Shown here: piece by piece, positions 1 through 5,259 of the stretch
Layout: each line of letters begins with the position of its first letter
Position numbering within the stretch: the first letter of the stretch is position 1
Source of the DNA: an uncultured Clostridia bacterium
GTDB lineage: Bacteria > Bacillota > Clostridia > Oscillospirales > Acutalibacteraceae
Length of the DNA stretch: 5,259 nucleotides
Direction: 5' to 3'
Assembly (NCBI GenBank): GCA_947171615.1
Contig: CAMVYG010000160.1
Location: 1-5,259, forward strand
The notes under the pieces: model-generated
Told to the model about the DNA's origin: nothing
The model's database searches: none
The model's input: the letters and a program-made list of their open reading frames with translations, nothing else
Program-made: the position numbers and the translations under genes

Positions 1-11
1 GATTCTTCCGG

Positions 12-35
12 GAAAACAAAGTCTGCTTTGTTTTC
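12..35. terminator. A/T-rich perfect hairpin, possible terminator of an upstream gene
   Basis: Ten bases (GAAAACAAAG, 12-21) are perfectly complementary to CTTTGTTTTC (26-35) around a four-base TCTG loop. The T-rich right arm followed by TGTTC resembles a weak intrinsic terminator for a plus-strand transcript entering from the left. No start-bearing gene can be assigned to bases 1-50. All three plus frames reach a stop by base 63, so an upstream gene could end here, but this cannot be shown. The stem is A/T-rich, so its strength is uncertain. Confidence 0.4.
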
Positions 36-44
36 TGTTCAGCA

Positions 45-76
45 ATGACAGTGAGTAGTGATTGATAAATTATAAT
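45..76 (+). promoter_or_regulatory. Putative sigma-A promoter for the HAD phosphatase gene
   Basis: A perfect TATAAT -10 hexamer lies at 71-76 in an A/T-rich stretch. The best -35 candidate is ATGACA at 45-50, five of six matches to TTGACA, but the 20-base spacer is longer than the optimal 17. Transcription would begin near base 83, giving a leader of about 100 bases before the start codon at 184. The -10 call is reasonable and the -35 call is weak. Confidence 0.45.
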
Positions 77-107
77 TTAGAGGGCACTTCTTTTAACGAA
101 CGACAAG

Positions 108-160
108 CTGCGGGGAACGAATCAGTATGATTCATTCCGCTAACTAACGGCCTACCGCAG
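108..160 (+). promoter_or_regulatory. Structured 5' leader: two adjoining helices upstream of the HAD gene
   Basis: CTGCGG (108-113) pairs perfectly with CCGCAG (155-160). Directly against its inner left side, 114-124 pairs with 128-138 (ten of eleven pairs, one C-A mismatch at 118/134, GTA loop). No base separates the left strands of the two helices, so they could stack coaxially; bases 139-154 would be the connecting strand. The ribosome binding site AAAGGA (171-176) lies just downstream and is left free. I do not recognise the layout as a known riboswitch, T-box or protein-leader class. It could be a regulatory leader, an mRNA-stabilising 5' structure, or chance. Confidence 0.4.
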
Positions 161-183
161 ACAACAAACGAAAGGAATTCTCT

Positions 184-837
184 ATGAAAAAATACTTTCT
201 TTTTGATCTGGACGGCACTATTACAGACACCGGCGAGGGTATTATGAAAAGCGCCCAGTACGCGCTGGATGAGTTTGGTTTTTTTCAGGAGCCGGAGGAA
301 AAGCTTCGGCGGTTTGTGGGGCCGCCTCTGGATCAGTCCTTTCGGGAATTTTACGGCCTTTCTCAGGAACAGGCTCTTGCGGCGGTGGAAAAATACCGGG
401 AACGCTACCGGGCAAAGGGTGTGTTTGAAAGCCCCTTGTATTCCGGCATGAAAGGGCTTTTAGAGGAGCTTTCGCAAAAAGCTGTCGTCTGCCTTGCCAC
501 CTCCAAGCCCCTGCATTTTGCCGGGCAGATCCTGGAAATGCGGGGGATCTCCTCCTGCTTTACCCTGACGGTAGGGGCTAATCTGGACGGCACCATGACC
601 GATAAGGCCCAGGTGATCGGTGAGGTGCTGCGGCAGTTGGGAGACCCGCCGAAGGAGAAAGCGGTGATGATCGGCGACCGCCGTCAGGATATCACAGGGG
701 CCAAGGCTCAGGGCCTTGAGACCATCGGCGTGCTGTACGGATATTCCGAAGAAGGGGAGCTGGAGCAGGCAGGCGCTTCCCGAATCGTTCCCACAGTAGA
801 GGCACTAAGGAAACTGTGCCTGGAGCTGTGCGAGTAA
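184..837 (+). CDS. HAD-superfamily hydrolase, phosphoglycolate-phosphatase-like
   Basis: A 217-residue cytoplasmic phosphatase of the haloacid dehalogenase superfamily. Motif I is DLDGT at residues 8-12, with nucleophile Asp8 and acid/base Asp10. Motif II is Thr106 in ATSKP, motif III is Lys141, and motif IV is GDRRQDI at 164-170, with Asp165 and Asp169 as Mg2+ ligands. All catalytic positions are present. Residues about 16-85 form the helical cap inserted after motif I, as in subfamily IA enzymes, and the length is normal for that group. Relatives hydrolyse small phosphate esters such as phosphoglycolate, nucleotides or pyrophosphate; the substrate cannot be read from the sequence. The start is supported by AAAGGA (171-176) seven bases upstream. 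The gene appears monocistronic, with its own promoter-like site and leader, and ends 36 bases before the convergent DUF421 gene. Nothing ties it functionally to the germination genes. Confidence 0.95.
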   Translation: MKKYFLFDLDGTITDTGEGIMKSAQYALDEFGFFQEPEEKLRRFVGPPLDQSFREFYGLSQEQALAAVEKYRERYRAKGVFESPLYSGMKGLLEELSQKAVVCLATSKPLHFAGQILEMRGISSCFTLTVGANLDGTMTDKAQVIGEVLRQLGDPPKEKAVMIGDRRQDITGAKAQGLETIGVLYGYSEEGELEQAGASRIVPTVEALRKLCLELCE

Positions 838-848
838 GCTGTTCAACG

Positions 849-894
849 AAAGACAAAACGACACGCTGAAGCTTCAGCCTGTCTTTTTGTCTTT
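849..894. terminator. Bidirectional intrinsic terminator shared by convergent genes
   Basis: A 46-base inverted repeat is centred between bases 871 and 872. Its core is the palindrome GCTGAAGCTTCAGC (865-878), and pairing extends outward to 849/894 with only two mismatched positions (864/879 and 859/884). On the plus strand the core and GACAC/CTGTC flanks are followed by TTTTTGTCTTT (884-894). On the minus strand the same core is followed by GTTTTGTCTTT. It should therefore stop transcription of both the HAD gene and the DUF421 gene. The right half lies inside the DUF421 coding sequence, whose stop codon is at 874-876. Confidence 0.85.
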
Positions 895-1554
895 GGGAAC
901 GATCTGGAAAGTGCCGTTTTGGCAGGCGGTCATAATAAAAACATCGGAAAGGGAAAGGCCTGCCGCAGCGATCCTCTCCCGCACCCAGCCCACATCTCTG
1001 CCGCAAAGTCGCAGGGAGCTTTCGGAAATTTCTCCGTCGCTTACCACCACCAGCTCCAGATATTCCTTTTTTACCTTTACCCCGGCCTGCCGGGGAGTGA
1101 GGGGGTCGTCCTTGGCGTGGCGGGAAACGCTCATCATGCCGTTGGTTTCAATGACGGCATAGGCCACCTCTTCCAGAGAAAATACGCCGTTTTGCCGGAG
1201 CTGCTCGAAAAGATCCTCGGTGCTCATGCGGAGCTTCCGCATTTGCTCCTGCAAAATTTTGCCGTTTTCAATAACAAGGATGGGCTTGCCGCAAATGAGC
1301 TTCCGGAATTTCCCACTTTTCAGCATCAGCAGGGCCACCACGATCTCACAGACAATTAAAGCCAGCATGGGTACGATCCCATTCCAAAGAGGTTCGTCAT
1401 GCTCCTGAATGGGCATGACGGCAAGCTCTGAGATCAAAAGGGTTACCACCAGCTCAGAGGTTTGCAGCTGGCTGATCTGCCTTTTTCCCATAACCCGCAC
1501 ACCGAGCAGGATGATCCCATACATGATCAGGGTACGAAGCAGTGAAACGACCAT
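874..1554 (-). CDS. DUF421 (YetF-like) integral membrane protein
   Basis: A 226-residue protein with the family architecture. Three hydrophobic N-terminal segments lie at about 3-20, 33-49 and 58-78, followed by a soluble domain from about 82. Family-typical stretches are MGKRQISQLQTSELVV (22-37), GKPILVIENGKI (89-100), and the region around residues 108-143 with TEDLFEQLR and EVAYAVIETNG. The biochemical role of DUF421 proteins is not established. In Bacillus, DUF421 proteins include YetF and the 2Duf protein encoded with mobile spoVA genes, which affects spore heat resistance. Transcription is divergent from the germinant-receptor operon, with 157 bases between the start codons. The proposed ATG is preceded by GGAAAGGA, but at about 14 bases, which is longer than ideal. 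The last six codons and the stop lie inside the shared terminator. The family call is firm; a spore role is inference from context. Confidence 0.93.
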   Translation of the reverse strand: MVVSLLRTLIMYGIILLGVRVMGKRQISQLQTSELVVTLLISELAVMPIQEHDEPLWNGIVPMLALIVCEIVVALLMLKSGKFRKLICGKPILVIENGKILQEQMRKLRMSTEDLFEQLRQNGVFSLEEVAYAVIETNGMMSVSRHAKDDPLTPRQAGVKVKKEYLELVVVSDGEISESSLRLCGRDVGWVRERIAAAGLSLSDVFIMTACQNGTFQIVPKDKKTG

Positions 1555-1586
1555 AAATGATCCACGTTTCCTTTCCGATGATCTTC

Positions 1587-1625
1587 TAAACCGTGTTTTA
1601 GTATGCTGCGTTTGTAAACCGTTTA
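1587..1625. promoter_or_regulatory. Paired palindromic elements in the divergent intergenic region
   Basis: TAAACCGTTTA (1615-1625) is a perfect palindrome of five-base arms around one C. A related element, TAAACCGTGTTTTA (1587-1600), has AAAC and GTTT arms around CGT. Their starts are 28 bases apart, and both lie between the divergent start codons at 1554 and 1712. This arrangement would suit an operator pair controlling one or both genes. The elements are short and no regulator is identified, so chance is possible. The rest of 1555-1711 is A/T-rich and shows no convincing sigma-G or sigma-F promoter by eye. Confidence 0.3.
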
Positions 1626-1711
1626 TCCCGGCGGATATTTTGAAGCCTGTGGGAAAAAATAGCTTGGAAATGAAAAATTTTGCCGGATGGGGAAGGAGAG
1701 CGCCATATCCT

Positions 1712-3181
1712 ATGGAAAACGAAGCAGAGCTTGTAAAGGTTTCTTCTTATGTTGGGGTCAATCAAAAGTTTTTCCAGGAAAAATTCAAAAATGCCATGGA
1801 CTTTATGGCAAGGGAAATGGAGCTTTCCGGGGTGAAGGCCGTGCTGTTTGCTCTGGACGGCCTGGTAAGTAAGCAAATCATCACCTTAAGTATCCTGAAT
1901 CCCCTGATGGAAAGCGAGCTGCCAAAGCACGTGGAAGACCGCCTGGGATTTATCGAAGAAAAGGTGCTGGGCAGTATGGAGCAGAAACGGGAATCTGATT
2001 TGGATACCCTTTTAGTGCTTTTGATGAGCGGTTTTGCGGTACTGTGCGTGGATGGCTGTTCGGAAGCCATTGTATTCGGCGTACAGGGCTTTGACAGCCG
2101 CGGGCCGGAGGAGCCCCAGAACGAAGTAATGCAACGGGGCGCAAAGGATGGCTTCACGGAAAGCTACCAGAACAACATGGCAATGATCCGCCGCAGAATG
2201 AAAACGCCCGCCCTGAAATTTGAGAAAGCGGAGGTTGGGTCGCAAAGCCACACTCCGGTGGCCATCTGCTATCTGGAAGGGATCGCTTCGGAAAAAATTC
2301 TGGCCAAGGTGCGAGAAAAGCTGCAAGGCTGTGATCTGCAAACCGCCCTGGGGGCAGGCTATCTCACCAGCTTTTTGGAACGGGGCGGGCTGTTCAGCGG
2401 CGTGGGGCTTACCGAGCGGCCCGATGTGGTCTGTGGCAAGATCGAGGAAGGCCGGGTGGCCATTCTGGTGGAGGGGACTCCCAGCGTATTGCTGGTTCCC
2501 TTCCTGTTTGTCGAGAATTTCCAAACTCTGGATGATTATCTCACACGGCCCTTTTACGCGGCCTTTGTCCGCTGGCTGAAATATATCGCATTCTTTGTCA
2601 GCGCCCTGCTTTCCGGCTTGTATGTGGCCATTGCTGCCCACCATCCGGAGCTTCTGCCGGAAAGCCTAATGCTGAAAATTGCCCAGGCCGAGTCGGAAAC
2701 TCCCTTTCCGGTGCTGGCGGAAACGCTGCTGCTTTATTTTCTCTATGAAATGCTGCGGGAAGCGGGCCTCCGGGCGCCCCGTTCCTTAAGCGCCACGGTG
2801 AGCATTGTAGGCGGCCTGGTGATCGGAGATACGGCGGTTTCCGCCGGGCTGGTAAGCGCCCCTTCCCTGATGGTGGTGGCCCTTACCGCCATTGCGGGCT
2901 ATTCAGTGCCCCGGCTTTATGAGCCGTTGTCTCTGCTGCGGCTGGGCTTTTTACTGGCAGGTGGATTCTTCGGCGTATGGGGCGTTATGATCGGCTTTGC
3001 GTTTCTGCTGATGGATCTGTGCGGTTCCGGGAGCTTTGGGGTGCCCCTGCTCACGCCGGTTTCTCCCTTTCAGAGCCTGCTGGTGCATCGTGACGTGGCG
3101 GGAAGAAAAAGCTGGAAAAAGCTGGCACAGTGGGACGCGAAGGTGCAGGATATGCCGGGTAGCCGGGAAAGAGGACAGTAA
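1712..3181 (+). CDS. gerXA: Spore germination protein, GerA-family A subunit
   Basis: This is the A subunit of a GerA-type germinant receptor, a spore inner-membrane complex that responds to nutrients. The 489 residues fit the family. The soluble N-terminal part (about 1-250) contains the dimer-like repeat regions, including GLVSKQIITLSIL (50-62) and the signature zone RGAKDGFTES (142-151) followed by MIRRRMKTPAL (158-168). TERPD (234-238) leads into the conserved GRVAILVEGTPSVLLVP (247-263). Membrane segments follow at about 250-268, 290-310, 333-350, 364-400 (two) and 410-436, with LREAGLRAPRSLS and SIVGGLVIGDTAV conserved. The ATG at 1712 is chosen because the N-terminus then fits the family and AAGGAG (1693-1698) precedes it, although at 13 bases. 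An in-frame ATG at 1670 has a poorer ribosome binding site. Gene order A-B-C matches known ger operons. The symbol is generic, because the paralogue and germinant cannot be assigned. Confidence 0.93.
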   Translation: MENEAELVKVSSYVGVNQKFFQEKFKNAMDFMAREMELSGVKAVLFALDGLVSKQIITLSILNPLMESELPKHVEDRLGFIEEKVLGSMEQKRESDLDTLLVLLMSGFAVLCVDGCSEAIVFGVQGFDSRGPEEPQNEVMQRGAKDGFTESYQNNMAMIRRRMKTPALKFEKAEVGSQSHTPVAICYLEGIASEKILAKVREKLQGCDLQTALGAGYLTSFLERGGLFSGVGLTERPDVVCGKIEEGRVAILVEGTPSVLLVPFLFVENFQTLDDYLTRPFYAAFVRWLKYIAFFVSALLSGLYVAIAAHHPELLPESLMLKIAQAESETPFPVLAETLLLYFLYEMLREAGLRAPRSLSATVSIVGGLVIGDTAVSAGLVSAPSLMVVALTAIAGYSVPRLYEPLSLLRLGFLLAGGFFGVWGVMIGFAFLLMDLCGSGSFGVPLLTPVSPFQSLLVHRDVAGRKSWKKLAQWDAKVQDMPGSRERGQ

Positions 3182-3228
3182 AAATTGCGGAATGCTTCAC
3201 ACAAACGGGAAAGGAATTTGTTACAGCT

Positions 3229-4158
3229 ATGGAAACAGCAAAACACAGGATCAGCGCAAGCCAGTTCTTTCTCATGATGTTTGTGTCCCGGATCGTGGTG
3301 ACCATCGCCCTGAACGCCCGGTATTTGGGCGGGGAAAACATGCTGGAAGCCATTTTTTCCTATGGCCTTGCCATGGCGCTGGGACTTCTTCTTGCTCTGC
3401 CGGTGTGGGGGCTTGCCAGGCTGTATCCGGAGCTCAGCATCGGGGATGCGGCACAGGCGGCCTTGGGGAAAGCGGGAAAAGCGGTTCCTCTTTTTTACCT
3501 CTTCTATTTTATTTTGGTAAACGGCTCCTCTCTAGGGCTGTTCCAGATTTTTTTGCTGGATACGGTAAATCCGGAATTTTCCTCCGCCCTCACCATCGCG
3601 GCCCTGCTGGGGGTAGCGTTGTACGGCGCTTTTCGGGGCATTGAAACTGTGGCCCGCTGCGCGGTGTGCGTGTTTGCGGTGCTGCTGCCTATGGTAAAGG
3701 GCAGAAGAAAAGCGGGCTTTTTCGGGTGGGCCGGGGGCACGTTCCTCTTTACCGGGATTCTGCTTCTGCTGCTGGCAGGGTGCCTTGGCCCCTATGCCGC
3801 CACACAGAATTTTCCGGTGTATGCTCTTTCTTCCATTACGGAGATCCGCTCCATGCAGCGGCTGGACGCGGTATTTGTAGGGGTATGGATGACGGGAATG
3901 ATCATAAAGCTGGCCTGTGACCTGTACGCCTGCCGGGTGTGCTTTACCTCTCTGGCAGGAAGGAAATGCCCGAAAACGGCCCTCTTTCTTTCCGGTGCGG
4001 CCATTCTGCTTCTGGCCTTTGCCGCTGCGGAGAAGCTCACGGCCCAAAGGATCTTATTGAATACCCGGCTTCTGCTTTTTTGCACCGTGGGGATAGGCGG
4101 CGTACTGCCCCTGCTGGTTTGGGGGATCGGCTGGCTGAAACAGAGGAAAGGAGGATGA
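3229..4158 (+). CDS. gerXB: Spore germination protein, GerA-family B subunit (permease-like), internally shortened
   Basis: This is the membrane B subunit of the germinant receptor, from the APC-superfamily endospore germination permeases; in characterised receptors it carries the nutrient-binding site. The N-terminal RISASQFFLMMFVSRIVV is typical. Hydrophobic segments lie at about 11-29, 39-64, 85-110, 119-134, 141-156 (short), 163-186, 212-234, 250-267 and 281-303. The family usually has about 365 residues and ten helices; this protein has 309. The residues after CVFAVLLPMV (147-156) jump directly to KGRRKAGFFGW, which in relatives follows helix 6. About 55-60 residues, covering the end of helix 5 and the discontinuous helix 6, are therefore absent, without a frameshift. 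The C-terminal helices are recognisable. The gene starts 47 bases after the A subunit; GGGAAAGGA (3207-3215) precedes the ATG by about 13 bases. Family identity is firm, but receptor function is uncertain because of the gap. Confidence 0.9.
   Translation: METAKHRISASQFFLMMFVSRIVVTIALNARYLGGENMLEAIFSYGLAMALGLLLALPVWGLARLYPELSIGDAAQAALGKAGKAVPLFYLFYFILVNGSSLGLFQIFLLDTVNPEFSSALTIAALLGVALYGAFRGIETVARCAVCVFAVLLPMVKGRRKAGFFGWAGGTFLFTGILLLLLAGCLGPYAATQNFPVYALSSITEIRSMQRLDAVFVGVWMTGMIIKLACDLYACRVCFTSLAGRKCPKTALFLSGAAILLLAFAAAEKLTAQRILLNTRLLLFCTVGIGGVLPLLVWGIGWLKQRKGG
4147..4154 (+). promoter_or_regulatory. Ribosome binding site deciding the C-subunit start
   Basis: AAAGGAGG lies inside the last codons of the B-subunit gene. 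It directly abuts the ATG at 4155, which leaves no spacing, but stands six bases before the in-frame GTG at 4161. Optimal Shine-Dalgarno spacing therefore favours GTG. Either choice puts the start within a few bases of the B-subunit stop (4156-4158), so translation is probably coupled. Confidence 0.7.
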
Positions 4159-4160
4159 AG

Positions 4161-5259
4161 GTGAGGAAAAAGAGAGGAAGCAGGCTGCTGCTTCGGGCGG
4201 CAAGCCTTCTGGTGTGTGCGGCGCTTCTGACCGGCCTGTGGGGCTGCGGCGGAAGGGAGCTTTATGAACGGCTTCTGATCCACGGCATCGGCGTGGATGC
4301 AGATGGGGAGGAGTTTGTCGTTACGGTGCGTTCCTCCATTTCCACTGAGGATGAGGGAGAGGAATACTTCAAATGCAGGGGCAGCTCTGTGCTGGAGGCG
4401 CTGAACAGCCTGTCCCTTTCCACAGGCCGCAAGCCATTTTACGCCCATAATTACCTGGTGGTATTCGGAAAAAGCTGCGGGGAGCAGGGGCTTGACCGCT
4501 GCCTGGATTTTTTTGTAAGGTACTATAACACTCGCCCGGCGGTACAGGTCTATCTGGCGGAGGAAAAGGCGGAGGATATTTTAAGCTTCCAGAAGGACGG
4601 CAAATATCTGAAAATGGGAGAGCTTCAGCAGCTGGGTGACAGCAGCCGGGATACGGGGCGCACCGTGGGAGTGGAGCTGCTGGATTTTGTAAATGGCGTC
4701 AAGCGGCAGGGCTCTTCTCCGGTGATGCCTGTGCTGCGGGCGGAGGAAGACGGGGTAAAGATATCTTCTACCGCTTATTTTGACGGCTACCGGCTTCAGG
4801 GCTTTTTAACATTGGAAGAAACCCGGGGATATCTGGCGGTACAGGAAAAGCTGGAAAACGGCGAGGCGGTCCTGCGGGAAGAGGGGCTTGGAACCGTTAC
4901 GCTGTCTCTCACCGGGGGAACGGGAAAAATTTCCTGGGAAATAAAGGAATCGGAACCCAGTTTTCTTCTGCGGGTGCAGGCCCGGGGAGATGTCAGCGCC
5001 ATTTCCGGCGGGAGAAACTGGCTGGAGCCAAAGGACTATGAGACTCTGGAGCGCTGCTTTGCCGAAAAGCTGCGGGGGGAGATCGAGGAAGCGGTAAGAA
5101 AAGCGGTGCTCGAAGATCATTGTGATATTTTCGGCTTCGGCGCACTGCTCTACCGGGAAGCGCCGGAACACTGGCGCGGCCTTTCGGAACACTGGAAGGA
5201 GCAGATGTCCCGCTGTGAATACAGGGTAGAGGTCAGCGCCAAAGTAAGCCGGTTGGAGG
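4161..5259 (+). CDS. gerXC: Spore germination lipoprotein, Ger(x)C family (3' end outside window)
   Basis: This is the C subunit of the germinant receptor, a lipoprotein anchored at the outer face of the spore inner membrane. It has a positively charged N-terminus (RKKRGSR), a hydrophobic stretch (about 9-28) and a lipobox LWGC with the lipidated Cys at residue 29, counted from GTG 4161. An N-terminal domain runs to about 190. The GerAC C-terminal domain includes the stretch GYRLQGFLTLEETRGYL and ends with DIFGFGALLYREAPEHW starting at residue 322. The frame stays open for 366 codons to the window edge. Family members are usually about 370-400 residues and the final beta-strand SAKVSRLEG is already reached, so only a few residues are probably missing. 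An alternative ATG at 4155 would add two residues and overlap the B-subunit stop as ATGA. It is third in the operon and probably translationally coupled to the B subunit. The family call is firm. Confidence 0.92.
   Translation, partial: MRKKRGSRLLLRAASLLVCAALLTGLWGCGGRELYERLLIHGIGVDADGEEFVVTVRSSISTEDEGEEYFKCRGSSVLEALNSLSLSTGRKPFYAHNYLVVFGKSCGEQGLDRCLDFFVRYYNTRPAVQVYLAEEKAEDILSFQKDGKYLKMGELQQLGDSSRDTGRTVGVELLDFVNGVKRQGSSPVMPVLRAEEDGVKISSTAYFDGYRLQGFLTLEETRGYLAVQEKLENGEAVLREEGLGTVTLSLTGGTGKISWEIKESEPSFLLRVQARGDVSAISGGRNWLEPKDYETLERCFAEKLRGEIEEAVRKAVLEDHCDIFGFGALLYREAPEHWRGLSEHWKEQMSRCEYRVEVSAKVSRLE

Noticed and set aside
919..1359. Plus-strand open frame opposite the DUF421 gene
   Set aside because: It is the antisense shadow of a recognised family and has no domain or convincing ribosome binding site.
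1612..1627. CcpA cre-like site around TTGTAAACCGTTTATC
   Set aside because: The half-sites resemble cre, but the central CG is displaced by one base, so it does not fit the consensus.
1409..1711. In-frame upstream extension of the A-subunit reading frame, with an ATG at 1409
   Set aside because: It would run antisense through the first 146 bases of the DUF421 gene, encodes no GerA-like sequence, and lacks a suitable ribosome binding site. The frame is merely open by chance.
1555..1711. Sigma-G or sigma-F promoters for the divergent spore genes
   Set aside because: GCATA on the minus strand (complement of 1603-1607) resembles a -35, but no matching -10 follows at the required spacing. GTATG at 1601 on the plus strand also lacks a fitting -10.
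2012..2644. Minus-strand open frame of 210 codons inside the A-subunit gene
   Set aside because: It lies opposite a well-supported conserved gene and its product has a low-complexity, His/Pro/Gln-rich shadow composition with no recognisable domain.
3532..4448. Long minus-strand frames opposite the B and C subunits
   Set aside because: They are antisense shadows of conserved germination genes, caused by the high third-position G+C content, and show no family resemblance.
1..5259. Mobile elements, CRISPR arrays, tRNA or rRNA genes
   Set aside because: No transposase or integrase frames, regular spaced repeats, cloverleaf-like segments or rRNA sequence were seen anywhere in the window.

Overview
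The window looks like a chromosomal segment of an endospore-forming member of the Bacillota, most likely a fairly G+C-rich Clostridia lineage such as gut Oscillospiraceae or Lachnospiraceae relatives. This rests on a tricistronic GerA-family germinant-receptor operon, strong AGGAGG-type ribosome binding sites and codons rich in G/C at third positions. The exact taxon cannot be fixed from this sequence alone. No mobile element, CRISPR array, tRNA or rRNA was seen.

Layout. Bases 1-183 are non-coding: an A/T-rich hairpin (12-35) that may end an upstream transcript, a TATAAT promoter-like site (45-76), and a leader with two adjoining predicted helices (108-160). Bases 184-837 (+) encode a HAD-superfamily phosphatase of the phosphoglycolate-phosphatase-like type. 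It converges on a minus-strand gene (874-1554) for a DUF421 (YetF-like) membrane protein. The two are separated by a near-perfect 46-base inverted repeat (849-894) that should terminate transcription both ways and that contains the last codons of the DUF421 gene.

A 157-base divergent intergenic region (1555-1711) holds two related small palindromes. It leads into the plus-strand germinant-receptor operon: A subunit (1712-3181), B subunit (3229-4158) and C subunit lipoprotein (from 4161, running off the window just short of its expected end). In characterised GerA-type receptors the three proteins form a complex in the spore inner membrane that senses nutrients and triggers germination. DUF421 proteins are also known in spore membranes of some Bacillus strains, so the divergent DUF421 gene may belong to the same spore setting; that link is inference.

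The most unusual observation is the B subunit. It is 309 residues against about 365 for the family. The missing 55-60 residues come from one internal block, corresponding to the end of helix 5 and the discontinuous core helix 6, while the reading frame and the rest of the operon stay intact. This could be a natural variant receptor, a decaying one, or an assembly artefact. I found no clearly new multi-gene system.
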